Assembly (NCBI RefSeq): GCF_006717095.1
Contig: NZ_VFQE01000001.1
Location: 496,001-560,000, forward strand
DNA: 64,000 nt
Origin: Blastococcus colisei
GTDB lineage: Bacteria; Actinomycetota; Actinomycetes; Mycobacteriales; Geodermatophilaceae
Reading direction: 5' to 3'
Part shown: one piece after another, positions 42,988-54,753 of the stretch
Layout of the letters: each line of letters opens with the position of its first letter
Position numbering within the stretch: position 1 is the stretch's first letter
The notes under the pieces: model-generated
Told to the model about the DNA's origin: nothing
Database searches by the model: none
The model's input: the letters and a program-made list of their open reading frames with translations, nothing else
Translations under genes and position numbers: made by a program

Positions 42988-45150
42988 GTGAACCCCTTGA
43001 CCACCAGCGCGTTCGCGCTTCCCCATCACCTCGCCGCCAAGGCCGACCCGGCCCTGATCGCCGACGACGAGCAGCACTTCGCGGCCATCGCCGACAGCCT
43101 GGGGCAGTCGGTTGCCGACCTGTCCGACCGCCTCGACGCCGAACGCAAGTCACCTGGCGGCAGCGGCCAGGAGGCGCTGGACCGCGATCTGGAGATCCAC
43201 CGACTCGCCGCCCGCCTGCGCGCCCTGCGCCGCTTCGGCCTGGACCTCTGCCTCGGGCGGATCGTCTCCGCCGACGACCCCGAGCCCGTGTACGTCGGAC
43301 GGCTCGGCCTCACCGACAGCACGGGCCGTCGGCTGCTGCTCGACTGGCGGTCCCCGGCGGCCGAGACGTTCTTCGGCGCGACCCACGCACGTCCGATGGG
43401 TCTGACGAGTCGCCGCAGGTACCGCTGGACGCGTGGCCGGATCACCGACTACTGGGACGAGGTGTTCACCCCGGACGGGCTCGAGGGGCACGCCGCGCTC
43501 GACGACCAGTCCGCCTTCATCGCCAGCCTGGGCAGCAACCGGTCGGCCCGGATGCGCGACGTGCTCGGCACCATCCAGGCCGACCAGGACGCCGTCATCC
43601 GCGCGGGATCCGCCGGCGCTCTCGTCGTCGACGGCGGCCCGGGAACGGGCAAGACCGTCGTCGCCCTGCACCGCGCCGCGTACCTCCTCTACGCCGACTC
43701 CCGCGTCGGCCACCACCGGGGTGGCGTGCTGTTCGTCGGCCCGCACCAGCCCTATCTGGCCTACGTCGCCGACGTCCTCCCCAGCCTCGGCGAGGAGGGC
43801 GTGCCGCTCTGCACCCTGCGCGACCTCGTCCCCGAGGGCGCCGCAGCCGGGGTCGAGGCCGACCCCGAGGTGGCCCTCCTGAAGTCGTCCGCGAACTGGG
43901 GGACGGCGATCGAGGCGGCGGTCCGGTTCTACGAGGAGCCGCCCGACGAGGCGATGACGGTCGAGACGGACTGGTCCGACATCCGGCTGAGCGCCGACGA
44001 CTGGGCCGAGGCCTTCGGGGCGCCGGACCCGGGCACCCCGCACAACGAAGCGCGCGACCGGGTCTGGGACGAGCTGCTCGCGATCCTGGTGGACAAGCAC
44101 GACGGCGACGAGGAAGACAGCCTGCTCCGGAGGTCGCTGCAGGGGAACAGGGACCTGCTGGCGACGTTCGACCGGGCGTGGCCGCTGCTCCGGGCGACCG
44201 ATCTCGTCGGGGACCTGTGGTCGGTGCCCGCGTACCTGCGAAAGTGCGCGCCCTGGCTCGGCTCCGACGACGTCCGGAAGCTCCAGCGCGGGGAGGCCCA
44301 GGCCTGGACGGCGTCCGACCTGCCGCTCCTGGACGCCGCACGGCAGCGACTCGGCGACCCGGAGGCGTCCCGGCGCAGACGCCGGCACGACGCCGCCGTC
44401 GCCGCCGAGCGCGAGCGCATGGCCGACGTCATCGACCACCTCATCGAGGCCGACGACGACGGTCTGGGCCTGGTGCAGAGCCTGCGCCACGGGGATCTCC
44501 GGGACGCCCTGGTCGACGAGACGGCGCTGCCCACCGCCGACCCCGATCTGCTCGCCGGCCCGTTCGCGCACGTCGTCGTGGACGAGGCCCAGGAACTGAC
44601 CGACGCGGAGTGGCAGATGCTGCTGCTCCGCTGCCCGTCCGGAAGCTTCACCATCGTCGGGGACCGCGCCCAGGCCCGGCACGGCTTCGCGGAATCGTGG
44701 CGGGAGCGGCTCGAGCGGGTCGGGATCGACCGGGTCGACCTGGCCTCGCTGAGCATCAACTACCGGACGCCGGCCGAGGTCATGGCCGAAGCCGAGCCGG
44801 TCATCCGCGCCCTGCTCCCGGACGCCAACGTGCCGACCTCCATCCGCAGCACCGGCGTCCCCGTCGTCCACAGGTCTGCGTCGGACCTCGGCCCGATCCT
44901 CGACGCCTGGCTCGCGGAACATGCCGACGGGATCGCCTGCGTCATCAGCGCTGGTGACATGGGGGATGGCACCTTCCGGGCGACGTCGCGTGTCCGGTCG
45001 CTCACCCCGGAGCTGGCGAAGGGGCTCGAGTTCGACCTCGTCGTCCTCGTCGACCCGGACGCGTTCGGCTCGGGCATCGAGGGAGCGGTCGACCGCTACG
45101 TCGCGATGACCCGGGCGACCCAGCGACTCGTCGTCCTCACGAACACCTGA
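42988..45150 (+). CDS. helR: HelR, RNA polymerase recycling helicase-like ATPase
   Basis: The 720-residue protein starts at GTG 42988. It is a UvrD-like motor related to HelD: an N-terminal coiled arm, Walker [21 protein letters not shown] at about residue 213, [34 protein letters not shown] and a late [15 protein letters not shown]. HelR proteins displace rifamycin from RNA polymerase and recycle stalled enzyme, giving rifamycin tolerance. The gene directly flanks the mobile element's right end but belongs to the chromosome. It converges on the UvrA-like gene. Confidence 0.9.
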   Translation: MNPLTTSAFALPHHLAAKADPALIADDEQHFAAIADSLGQSVADLSDRLDAERKSPGGSGQEALDRDLEIHRLAARLRALRRFGLDLCLGRIVSADDPEPVYVGRLGLTDSTGRRLLLDWRSPAAETFFGATHARPMGLTSRRRYRWTRGRITDYWDEVFTPDGLEGHAALDDQSAFIASLGSNRSARMRDVLGTIQADQDAVIRAGSAGALVVDGGPGTGKTVVALHRAAYLLYADSRVGHHRGGVLFVGPHQPYLAYVADVLPSLGEEGVPLCTLRDLVPEGAAAGVEADPEVALLKSSANWGTAIEAAVRFYEEPPDEAMTVETDWSDIRLSADDWAEAFGAPDPGTPHNEARDRVWDELLAILVDKHDGDEEDSLLRRSLQGNRDLLATFDRAWPLLRATDLVGDLWSVPAYLRKCAPWLGSDDVRKLQRGEAQAWTASDLPLLDAARQRLGDPEASRRRRRHDAAVAAERERMADVIDHLIEADDDGLGLVQSLRHGDLRDALVDETALPTADPDLLAGPFAHVVVDEAQELTDAEWQMLLLRCPSGSFTIVGDRAQARHGFAESWRERLERVGIDRVDLASLSINYRTPAEVMAEAEPVIRALLPDANVPTSIRSTGVPVVHRSASDLGPILDAWLAEHADGIACVISAGDMGDGTFRATSRVRSLTPELAKGLEFDLVVLVDPDAFGSGIEGAVDRYVAMTRATQRLVVLTNT

Positions 45151-45163
45151 CGCGGGGGCGGCG

Positions 45164-47557
<2,394 letters not shown>

Positions 47558-47617
47558 GTGTCTCCCTCGGTGCGGCGGGCGGTGTCCCCCCAGCTAGGAC
47601 GTCGCCCGGCCGCTCAA

Positions 47618-47700
47618 CTGAGCGCCTGGATGTGGATCATGTTGCCCGCCGTGTCGCGGAGGCGCGGTCGCGGAGGCCGTACTCAGCCGCGCGAGGCCGC
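47618..47700 (-). pseudogene. Possible C-terminal remnant of a VOC/glyoxalase-like gene
   Basis: The minus strand just upstream of the UvrA-like gene reads LRDTAGNMIHIQALS followed by a stop, matching the typical end of VOC-family proteins (RDPAGNLIxIxxL). The frame before it is not protein-like and has no start. A decayed fragment is the best explanation. The evidence is short. Confidence 0.35.
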
Positions 47701-47818
47701 GCAGGTGCTGCTCGGTGGCGGGCGTGCTGGTCATCCGGAGGAGCGTGCCACGTCCCGCCGCGATCCGGTTCCCCCTTCCCCCCGCCGAGCGAGATGCGCC
47801 GATTGACGGGGTGTATCG

Positions 47819-47831
47819 ATTGACAATCAAT
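47819..47831. promoter_or_regulatory. Inverted-repeat operator before the DUF2975/HTH operon
   Basis: ATTGA-CAA-TCAAT is a perfect 5-bp inverted repeat with a 3-base spacer, 25 bases before the DUF2975 ATG and overlapping a -35-like TTGACA. The operon's own Cro/C1-type repressor is the likely ligand. Confidence 0.5.
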
Positions 47832-47855
47832 AGGTATCCCGTGAGAGTCGATCGC

Positions 47856-48350
47856 ATGACGCACTTGCGCCGCGTGGTGCTCCCGCTCCGGACCCTGCTC
47901 GTCATCGTCTTCGTGGCCCTCGTGGTCGCCCAGATCTGGGGCGTGCCCGGGCTCCTGCCGGATCTCGCCGAGCCGACGCTGGAGCGATCGGCCATGAAGG
48001 TGGCGATGGCGACCGTCTCGGTGCTGGCTCTGGTGTGCGTCCAGGTCGTGATCGTGTGCACCTGGAAGCTGCTCACCCTGGTCACGAACGACCGGATCTT
48101 CAGCGCGAGCGCGCTGCCGTGGGTGAACGGCATCGTGCGGGCGACCGTCGTCGGCTGGGGAATGCTGCTGGGCGCCTTCGTCTGCAGCTACTACTTCATC
48201 GTCGACGAGGTCAGCGACGATCCGGCACTGCCCGCCCTGCTGCTCCTGCTGCTGCTCGTCGGAGCGGTACTGGGCCTGCTCATGGTGGTGATGCGGGCGC
48301 TGCTGCGGCAGGCGACGACGCTGCGGGCCGACATGGAAGCAGTCATCTGA
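47856..48350 (+). CDS. DUF2975-family membrane protein
   Basis: The 164-residue protein has four transmembrane helices: VVLPLRTLLVIVFVALVVAQ, VAMATVSVLALVCVQVVIVC, RATVVGWGMLLGAFVCSYYF and LPALLLLLLLVGAVLGLLMV. The DUF2975 landmark VTNDRIFSASALPWVNGI lies between helices 2 and 3. ATG 47856 is chosen; GTG 47841 is in frame upstream. DUF2975 genes are typically coupled to a small Xre-type regulator, as here (TGATG overlap). The function of the family is unknown. Confidence 0.87.
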   Translation: MTHLRRVVLPLRTLLVIVFVALVVAQIWGVPGLLPDLAEPTLERSAMKVAMATVSVLALVCVQVVIVCTWKLLTLVTNDRIFSASALPWVNGIVRATVVGWGMLLGAFVCSYYFIVDEVSDDPALPALLLLLLLVGAVLGLLMVVMRALLRQATTLRADMEAVI

Positions 48351-48577
48351 TGCCCATCGTCGTACGCATCGACGTCGAGCTGGCCAGACGCAAGATGAGC
48401 GTGGGCGAGTTCGCCGAGCGGATCGGGCTCACGCCGGCGAACGTCGCCGTGCTGAAGAACGGCCGCGCCAAGGCCGTCCGCTTCAGCACGCTGGAGGCGA
48501 TGTGCCGGGTGCTCGAGTGCCAGCCCGGCGACCTGCTGGAGTGGGTGCCGGACGAAGAAGTTGCGGCGAGGCGGTGA
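48350..48577 (+). CDS. Small Cro/C1-type helix-turn-helix regulator
   Basis: The 75-residue protein is a single HTH domain: VELARRKMSVGEFAERIGLT, then PANVAVLKNGRAKAVRFSTL and LCRVLECQPGDLLEWVPDE-like ending. It resembles YozG partners of DUF2975 proteins. The ATG shares a base with the DUF2975 stop, and its own stop overlaps the next gene's GTG (GTGA), so three genes form one tightly coupled unit. It probably represses that unit through the ATTGA repeat. Confidence 0.9.
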   Translation: MPIVVRIDVELARRKMSVGEFAERIGLTPANVAVLKNGRAKAVRFSTLEAMCRVLECQPGDLLEWVPDEEVAARR

Positions 48578-49713
48578 CCAGCCGGAGCGGCACGCAGACC
48601 GTCGACGTGCTGGTCGTCGGGGCCGGTCTCGCCGGGCTGCACACCGCGACGCTGCTGGCCGAGCGGGGCCACGACGTGCTCCTGGCCGAGCGGCGCCCCA
48701 GCCTGGCCGGTGCCATCCGCACCACGGGGATCTTCGTCCGGAAGACGCTGGACGACTTCCAACTGCCGCCGGAGTGCCTCGGACCGCCGATCCGCCGGGT
48801 GGTGCTCTACCCGCCGGGGCTGCGTCGCCCGGTGACCCTGGACAGCGATCGCGACGAGTACCGGGTGGGGGACATGGCGCCGCTCTACGCGGCAGCGGCC
48901 GTGGCCGCGGCCGACGCCGGCGTGCGGATGGAGCTGGGCACCCGCTACGTCGGGCGGCGGGCCGACGTCTACACGTTGGACGGGCCGGACGGGCCCGTCC
49001 GGGTCCGTGCCCGGTACGTCGTGGGTGCCGACGGCGCCCGCTCGCGGGTCGCCCGCGACCTCGCCCTGGACCGCAACGACTCCCTGCTGGTCGGTGCGGA
49101 GGAGGTCTTCGCGGTTCCTCGTAGCGCCGAGCCCCCTGCGTTCCACTGCGTGCTCGACCCGTCGCTGGCGCCCGGGTACCTGGCCTGGGTGGTCAACGAC
49201 GGGCAGCACGCCCACGTCGGCGTGGCCGGCTACGCGCACCGTTTCCCCGACGGCCTCCGCCGGGCCGTGGCGCGGTTCGGCGCCTCGGCGCCCGGACTCC
49301 ACGGCGTCGACCGCCCCGCCGAGGTGGAGCGACGGGGCGGGCCCATCCCCGTAGGCGGACTGCTGCGCCGGATCAGCTGCCCGCTGGGACTGCTCGTGGG
49401 AGATGCGGCGGGCGCGGTCTCCCCGCTCACCGCCGGCGGCCTCGATCCCTGCCTGCGGCTGTCCGAACACGCCGCGGACGTCCTCGACGAGGCCCTGCGA
49501 TCCGGGCGGGCGGCCGCGTTGGCCCGCTACGACGGGGCCGAGCTGCGGGCCTCCTTCCGCGGACGGCTCGCATTGCGCCGCGGACTGGCGCAGGTGCGCA
49601 CACCCGCCGTCGCAGCGGCGGCGTTCTCGCTGCTGCGCACCCCGGTCGGGCGGGCCGCGGCCCGCCGCATCCTCTTCGGCGATCGATCCTTTCCCACCCG
49701 CACGGTGGCGTGA
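48574..49713 (+). CDS. FAD-dependent oxidoreductase, geranylgeranyl-reductase-like
   Basis: The 379-residue flavoprotein has the dinucleotide motif VDVLVVGAGLAGLHTATLLAE near residue 10, the second FAD motif VVGADGARSRVARDLAL and GLLVGDAAGAVSPLTAGGLD, all typical of the PHBH/geranylgeranyl reductase superfamily. The GTG start at 48574 overlaps the HTH stop, so it is the third gene of the DUF2975 operon. Oxidation or reduction of a lipid or aromatic compound is possible; the substrate is unknown. The long region 49714-50011 after it holds no clear gene. Confidence 0.85.
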   Translation: MTSRSGTQTVDVLVVGAGLAGLHTATLLAERGHDVLLAERRPSLAGAIRTTGIFVRKTLDDFQLPPECLGPPIRRVVLYPPGLRRPVTLDSDRDEYRVGDMAPLYAAAAVAAADAGVRMELGTRYVGRRADVYTLDGPDGPVRVRARYVVGADGARSRVARDLALDRNDSLLVGAEEVFAVPRSAEPPAFHCVLDPSLAPGYLAWVVNDGQHAHVGVAGYAHRFPDGLRRAVARFGASAPGLHGVDRPAEVERRGGPIPVGGLLRRISCPLGLLVGDAAGAVSPLTAGGLDPCLRLSEHAADVLDEALRSGRAAALARYDGAELRASFRGRLALRRGLAQVRTPAVAAAAFSLLRTPVGRAAARRILFGDRSFPTRTVA

Positions 49714-50011
49714 CCCGGCGTCGACGACACGCCGCGGCCGGCCGGCGTGGCCGGGGTCGTCGGCCCGGCCGGAGCGGGGCGCCACGCTCGGCGGGGACCG
49801 AACCTGTCGACATGTCATCCGGTCGGACGGCGGGTCACCGGCTCCTTCGGTGGCTTCGGCAACGATTCGGGAACGCGACGTCTCCGGCCGGTCGCGGCAC
49901 CCCGTCCGCCGACCCGCCCCGGCCTACCTTCTGGGCACACCGCGCACACGGATGGGCGCGGTGGCCGGCGCACTTCCCCAGCGTCGGCCGCGTTCCAGGG
50001 AGTGGTCGTCA

Positions 50012-50647
50012 GTGAATGCTGCGTCGAGCAGTGGTGTGTCCAGCAGTGGAGTCGTCCTCGGCGGCACGGTCCGCCAGGGCTGGTGGCTGGTCGACGAGGA
50101 GGCCGGACCCGGCCGGATCGTCGCCGGGCCGTTTCCCGACCGTGCCGAGGCCGACTGGGCCGCCGGTGCCCTCGTGGAGCATTGCCCGGGCGAGATCCGT
50201 CCCGTCTACGGCATCCGCCGTCCCGACGGAGGGCTGGGCCGTCGTCCCTCGCCGCAGGACTGGGCGTGGCTGGCGCACCTCGGCGAGCAGCTCGACCGGC
50301 TGCCGGAGGACTGGGACGCGGGCTTTCCCGACGACGATCCGCTGGCGACCTTCGTCGTCGAGGTGACGGCGGCTCTCGCGGAAGCAGGCCTCCAGCTGCA
50401 CGACACCACCGGGGCCGGCCGTGAGGTGGGCGGGGCCTGCCTGAGTCCCGAGCCCGGGCTGGGCGGCATCGTGGTCACCTGGCGCCAGCACGACCGGATG
50501 AGCGTCGAACAGGTCCACGGCTCCGCGGCCGACGGGCCGGTGCAGCAGGTGATGAACCAGGCACTGGCCGAGGTGCTCCGCCTCCGCGGCTTCGTGGTCA
50601 CCGACTTCGCGGGCGGTAGCGGCCACGTAGTGCGCCCGGCAGCCTGA
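50012..50647 (+). CDS. Hypothetical protein
   Basis: The 211-residue protein starts at GTG 50012 after GGGAG. The centre (GWWLVDEEAGPGRIVAGPFP DRAEADWAAG) resembles the sequence-query (SPOR-like or DUF) repeats in actinobacterial cytoplasmic proteins. The C-terminal half has VVTWRQHDRMSVEQVHGSAA and ends LRGFVVTDFAGGSGHVVRPA. No catalytic motif or membrane segment is visible. It stands alone between the flavoprotein and a phospholipase D family gene. Confidence 0.65.
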   Translation: MNAASSSGVSSSGVVLGGTVRQGWWLVDEEAGPGRIVAGPFPDRAEADWAAGALVEHCPGEIRPVYGIRRPDGGLGRRPSPQDWAWLAHLGEQLDRLPEDWDAGFPDDDPLATFVVEVTAALAEAGLQLHDTTGAGREVGGACLSPEPGLGGIVVTWRQHDRMSVEQVHGSAADGPVQQVMNQALAEVLRLRGFVVTDFAGGSGHVVRPAA

Positions 50648-50664
50648 TGCGCGGGACGCCGGCG

Positions 50665-50811
50665 TCAGGAACCGACGGTGCCGAGCCGGCTCGCCACGAC
50701 GGGCGGGATCACAAGGGGACGGCGACTGCGCAGCCGAGCCGGGAGACGCTGCCCGGGCGCGGACGAGGCCGCCGTGCTCGTTCGATCGGGGCGGGCGGGC
50801 AGGTCGATCAC
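50665..50811 (-). CDS. Possible 48-residue protein
   Basis: A 48-codon frame starts at GTG 50811 with a strong GAGGAGA site five bases upstream and ends VASRLGTVGS. The peptide is basic and proline-rich with no known family. The well-placed ribosome binding site is the only support. The rest of the 50648-51096 interval shows nothing else. Confidence 0.35.
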   Translation of the reverse strand: MIDLPARPDRTSTAASSAPGQRLPARLRSRRPLVIPPVVASRLGTVGS

Positions 50812-51096
50812 GGCGTCTCCTCGGTGCTCCGGTGGACTCCGAGGATCGCCGAGGGGTCTGACATTCCGGCGGGAACGAGCTGCCGGCTTCCTGGGAGGCG
50901 GCCCCGTCACGCGCGAGGTGGTCCGGGTTCTCACCACCGACGGAGAGGCGCCGATACGAGGCGTTGGGGGAACGCCGACCTCCCGGTCCGCCGACCCGGC
51001 AGACTGCCGGCGTGAGCGACATCCCCACTGTCCGCCGGCAACCGCGGTCGCCGGCCGACCGGCCGCTGTCGCCCTCCCGCGGAACGGGCGAGCACG

Positions 51097-52620
51097 GTGA
51101 CTGACACCGGGGGAGCGACAGCGGACCACGGCGGACGCACGATCTCGGGCCTCGAGGACGACGCGATCCTGGTGCCAGGGGAGACGTGCTGGCGCATCGA
51201 GCGAGCAGACCGGCACACGGTCTTCATCGACGCTGCGGACTACTTCGCAGCGCTCAAGCAGGCGGTCCCGCGCGCGGAGCGGCGGGTGCTGTTCATCGGC
51301 TGGGACTTCGAACCCCGCATCCGCCTGGACCCGCGCGCTCCGGGCCCGGCGCGGGACGACCGGCTCGGGCGGGTGCTCGAGGCGGCGGTGCGGGGCAATC
51401 CCGAGCTCGAGATCGGCGTCCTGCAGTGGGGCCTGGGGATGCTGGAGTCGCTGCGGCGCGGAGTGCTGCCGGCCGCGCTGCTCGATCGCAAGGCGCCCGA
51501 GCGGCTGCGTTTCACCGTCGACCACCGTCACCCGCTGGGGGCCTCGCACCACCAGAAGATCGTGGTGATCGACGACTGCCTGGCCTTCGCCGGCGGCATC
51601 GACGTCACCAGTGACCGGTGGGACACCTCCGAGCACCTCGACCGGCACCGGCACCGGCACCGGCCCACGTCGCGGCGTCCGACCGGTCCGTGGCACGACG
51701 TGACGAGCCTGGTCTCCGGCCCCGCGGCACGCGCACTGGGCGATCTGGCCCGCGAGCGGTGGGAGAGCGGCACCGGGAGGCATCTCGAGCCGATCGACGA
51801 CGTCGAAGCCTGCTGGCCCGAGGGTGTGGAGCCACTGCTGACCGACGTCGACGTCGCCATCTCGCGCACCCGCCCCGCGCACGGCGGCAGGGAACTCGTG
51901 CACGAGATCGAGTTGCTCTGGCTGGCGGCGATCGCCGCAGCCCGCGAGACCGTCTACATCGAGAGCCAGTACTTCGCCAACCGCCGGATCGCCGAGGCGA
52001 TCGCCGAGCGGCTGGGCGAGGAGGACGGTCCGGAGTTCGTCCTGGTGAACCCGGAGTCTGCCGACGGCTGGCTGGAGGAGAAGGCGATGGGCACCGCCCG
52101 CGCGCGGTTGCTGGACATCGTCCGGCAGGCCGACGTGCACGACCGCTTCCGCATCCACGTGCCGGTGACCGAGGGCGGCCGGCCGGTGTACGTGCACGCC
52201 AAGGTGATGGTGGTGGACGACCGGCTGCTGCGGATCGGCAGCTCCAACCTCAACAACCGCTCCATGGGTCTGGACACCGAGTGCGATGTGACCATCGAGG
52301 CCCGGAGCGACGATCCGCGCCACGGCGAGCTGGCCGCCACCGTCCTCGGGATGCGCCACCGGTTGCTCGGCGAGCACCTCGGCGTCGAACCGGACGCGGT
52401 GGCCTCCGCGGTCGAGGCGCACGACGGATCCCTGGTGCGTGCGGTCGACAGCCTGCGGACACCGGCCGGGCGGTCACTGCGGCCGCTCGAGCCGCCGGAG
52501 CAGCACGTGGTCGATCGTGTGCTTGCCCACACCGAGCTGCTCGACCCCGAGCGCACACCCGACCGCTGGAGCCGGGTCAGGCGAGCGTTTCCGCGACGCC
52601 GGGGCCGCCCCGGTCACTGA
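51097..52620 (+). CDS. Phospholipase D family protein
   Basis: The 507-residue protein has two HKD motifs: HHQKIVVIDDCLAFAGGID near residue 150 and HAKVMVVDDRLLRIGSSNLN near 366, with RSMGLDTECDVTIEA after the second. This is the PLD/cardiolipin-synthase superfamily. There is no signal peptide or transmembrane segment, so it is probably cytoplasmic or membrane-peripheral, unlike typical cardiolipin synthases. A histidine-rich, arginine-rich loop HRHRHRHRPTSRRP lies between the motifs. Phosphodiester hydrolysis or phosphatidyl transfer is expected; the substrate is not known. Confidence 0.88.
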   Translation: MTDTGGATADHGGRTISGLEDDAILVPGETCWRIERADRHTVFIDAADYFAALKQAVPRAERRVLFIGWDFEPRIRLDPRAPGPARDDRLGRVLEAAVRGNPELEIGVLQWGLGMLESLRRGVLPAALLDRKAPERLRFTVDHRHPLGASHHQKIVVIDDCLAFAGGIDVTSDRWDTSEHLDRHRHRHRPTSRRPTGPWHDVTSLVSGPAARALGDLARERWESGTGRHLEPIDDVEACWPEGVEPLLTDVDVAISRTRPAHGGRELVHEIELLWLAAIAAARETVYIESQYFANRRIAEAIAERLGEEDGPEFVLVNPESADGWLEEKAMGTARARLLDIVRQADVHDRFRIHVPVTEGGRPVYVHAKVMVVDDRLLRIGSSNLNNRSMGLDTECDVTIEARSDDPRHGELAATVLGMRHRLLGEHLGVEPDAVASAVEAHDGSLVRAVDSLRTPAGRSLRPLEPPEQHVVDRVLAHTELLDPERTPDRWSRVRRAFPRRRGRPGH

Positions 52621-52731
52621 GCGATGTCGACCCGGCGCGCTGCCGGACGGCCTCGTCTGTGTCACGATCCGACCGGTGGAAGGCGAATGGACATCCGGGA
52701 TCGCGCTCATCTCCAGGACCGGTGAGGTGCG

Positions 52732-54747
52732 ATGAGCGATCTCCGCGCGCAGCCCGTCGACACCGGGCCGGAGTCCGGGACCGGGCTCAAACGGCCGGTC
52801 TTCTACGGTTCGCTCATCGGCGTCTCGGCGGTCGCGTTCTGGGCGATGCTGAGTCCGACCGCGGCCGCGGAGACCATCGGGGCCCTGGTGGGCTGGACCT
52901 CGGAGTGGTTCGGCTGGTTCTACATCGCCTTCGCCACCGCCGTGCTCGTCTTCGTCCTGGCCATCGCCTTCTCCCGCTACGGGAAGGTGAAGCTCGGGCC
53001 GGAGCACTCCGCCCCGCAGTTCGGCACGTTCGCCTGGGCCTCGATGCTCTTCGCCGCCGGGATCGGTACCGACCTCATGTTCTTCGCGGTCGCCGAGCCG
53101 GTGACCCAGTACCTGGCCCCGCCGGTCGGCGACGGGGAGACCGTCGAGGCCGCTCGCGAGGCGACCGTGTGGACGCTCTTCCACTACGGCGTCAGCGGCT
53201 GGGGCATGTACGCGCTGATGGGGATGGCGCTGGCCTACTTCGCCTACCGGATGAACATGCCGCTGGCCATCCGGTCCGTGCTCTACCCCATCTTCGGCAG
53301 ACGCGTGCACGGCGCGCTGGGCGACGGGGTCGACATCGCGGCGGTCCTGGGCACGATCTTCGGTGTCGCGACGTCCCTGGGGATCGGCGTCGTCCAGCTG
53401 AACTACGGGCTGTCCGTGCTCTTCGGCATCCCCGAGGGCCGGGCCGCGCAGATCGGGCTGATCGTGCTCGCCGTGGCCGCGGCGACGGTGTCCGCGGTGA
53501 GCGGGGTGGACAGGGGCATCAAGCGGCTCTCCCAGCTCAACGTCGTCCTGGCACTGGGGCTTGCCGGCTTCGTCCTCGTCACGGGAAACGCCGCCTTCCT
53601 GCTCAACGGGCTGGTGCTCAACGTCGGCGACTTCGTCAGCGGATTCCCCGAGTTGACGATGCAGACCTTCGCCTACGACCGTCCCGACGCGTGGCTCAAC
53701 AGCTGGACGCTGTTCTTCTGGGCCTGGTGGATCGCGTGGGCCTCGTTCGTCGGGCTGTTCCTCGCCCGCATCTCGCGCGGGCGGACGATCCGTCAGTTCG
53801 TCGCCGGGACGCTGATCATCCCGTTCAGCTACATCCTCATGTGGGTGTCGATCTTCGGTAACAGCGCCATCGACCGCATCCGGCAGGGCGATGCGGCGTT
53901 CGGCGAGACGGCCATGAACACGCCGGAACGGGGCTTCTACACGTTGCTGATGGACTACCCGGCCTTCCCGTTCATCGGCGCGATCGCGACCTTCATCGGC
54001 CTGCTCTTCTACGTGACCTCGGCCGACTCCGGCGCTCTGGTGATGGCCAACCTGTCGTCCCGGCTGAAGCGGCCCCAGGACGACGCCGCCGGCGGTGTCC
54101 GGATCGTGTGGGCGGTGGCCACCGGCGTCCTCACGGCGGCGATGCTCCTCGTCGGCGGGGTGCCCGCACTCCAGAACGCCACCATCATCATGGGGCTGCC
54201 GTTCGGGTTCGTGATGGTGCTGGTGATGGTCGGGCTGTACCGGGCGTTGCGCAACGAGGCAGACCGCGCCGTCAGCCGGCACCGGGTCGGCGCGTCCCGC
54301 CGACCGGCCGCCCGACGCCGGGCCCGGCTGCGGCGGCGCCGGGAGGCGGTGCCCACCGGCAGGGAGCGGGCGGACCAGTACCTCCACGAGACCGCCCGCC
54401 CGGCTCTGACCGAGGTGGCGGCCGAGCTGCGGACGCGGGGCCTGGAGTCGGAAGCGCGCTGGGTCGTCGACGGCTTCGGTGGCACCTACGTCGAGCTCAC
54501 GGCGGAGGGCGACGGTGAGGCGTTCTTCCGCTACCGCATCCAGCCCAGGGACGTGCCCCGACGGGGGACGGGTGCCCGCCCGTCGGCCGACGCCGGCAGC
54601 CCCCGGCTCGACGTGCACCTCGGCCCGCGTGGCCACGGGACCGGCGTCGTCAGCTACGACGTCATGAACTACACGCACGCCCAGCTGATCGACGACGCCC
54701 TCGAGCAGTACGAGCGGCACGTCGAGGCCCGGACCGGGCTGGTCTGA
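52732..54747 (+). CDS. BCCT-family betaine/choline transporter
   Basis: The 671-residue protein has twelve hydrophobic segments between about 22 and 500 and the BCCT landmarks GPEHSAPQFGTFAWASMLFA, AGIGTDLMFFAVAEPV and the substrate-site tryptophan run WTLFFWAWWIAWASFVGLFL. The 150-residue cytoplasmic C-terminal tail, rich in arginine, is like BetT-type transporters in which the tail senses osmotic strain. Uptake of choline, glycine betaine or a related osmolyte is expected. A separate betaine-type binding protein lies at 61073. Confidence 0.93.
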   Translation: MSDLRAQPVDTGPESGTGLKRPVFYGSLIGVSAVAFWAMLSPTAAAETIGALVGWTSEWFGWFYIAFATAVLVFVLAIAFSRYGKVKLGPEHSAPQFGTFAWASMLFAAGIGTDLMFFAVAEPVTQYLAPPVGDGETVEAAREATVWTLFHYGVSGWGMYALMGMALAYFAYRMNMPLAIRSVLYPIFGRRVHGALGDGVDIAAVLGTIFGVATSLGIGVVQLNYGLSVLFGIPEGRAAQIGLIVLAVAAATVSAVSGVDRGIKRLSQLNVVLALGLAGFVLVTGNAAFLLNGLVLNVGDFVSGFPELTMQTFAYDRPDAWLNSWTLFFWAWWIAWASFVGLFLARISRGRTIRQFVAGTLIIPFSYILMWVSIFGNSAIDRIRQGDAAFGETAMNTPERGFYTLLMDYPAFPFIGAIATFIGLLFYVTSADSGALVMANLSSRLKRPQDDAAGGVRIVWAVATGVLTAAMLLVGGVPALQNATIIMGLPFGFVMVLVMVGLYRALRNEADRAVSRHRVGASRRPAARRRARLRRRREAVPTGRERADQYLHETARPALTEVAAELRTRGLESEARWVVDGFGGTYVELTAEGDGEAFFRYRIQPRDVPRRGTGARPSADAGSPRLDVHLGPRGHGTGVVSYDVMNYTHAQLIDDALEQYERHVEARTGLV

Positions 54748-54753
54748 GCAACC

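Noticed and set aside
48502-48573. Upstream extension of the flavoprotein frame
   Set aside because: It overlaps the HTH gene in another frame; the GTG at 48574 gives the expected FAD motif position and the GTGA overlap.
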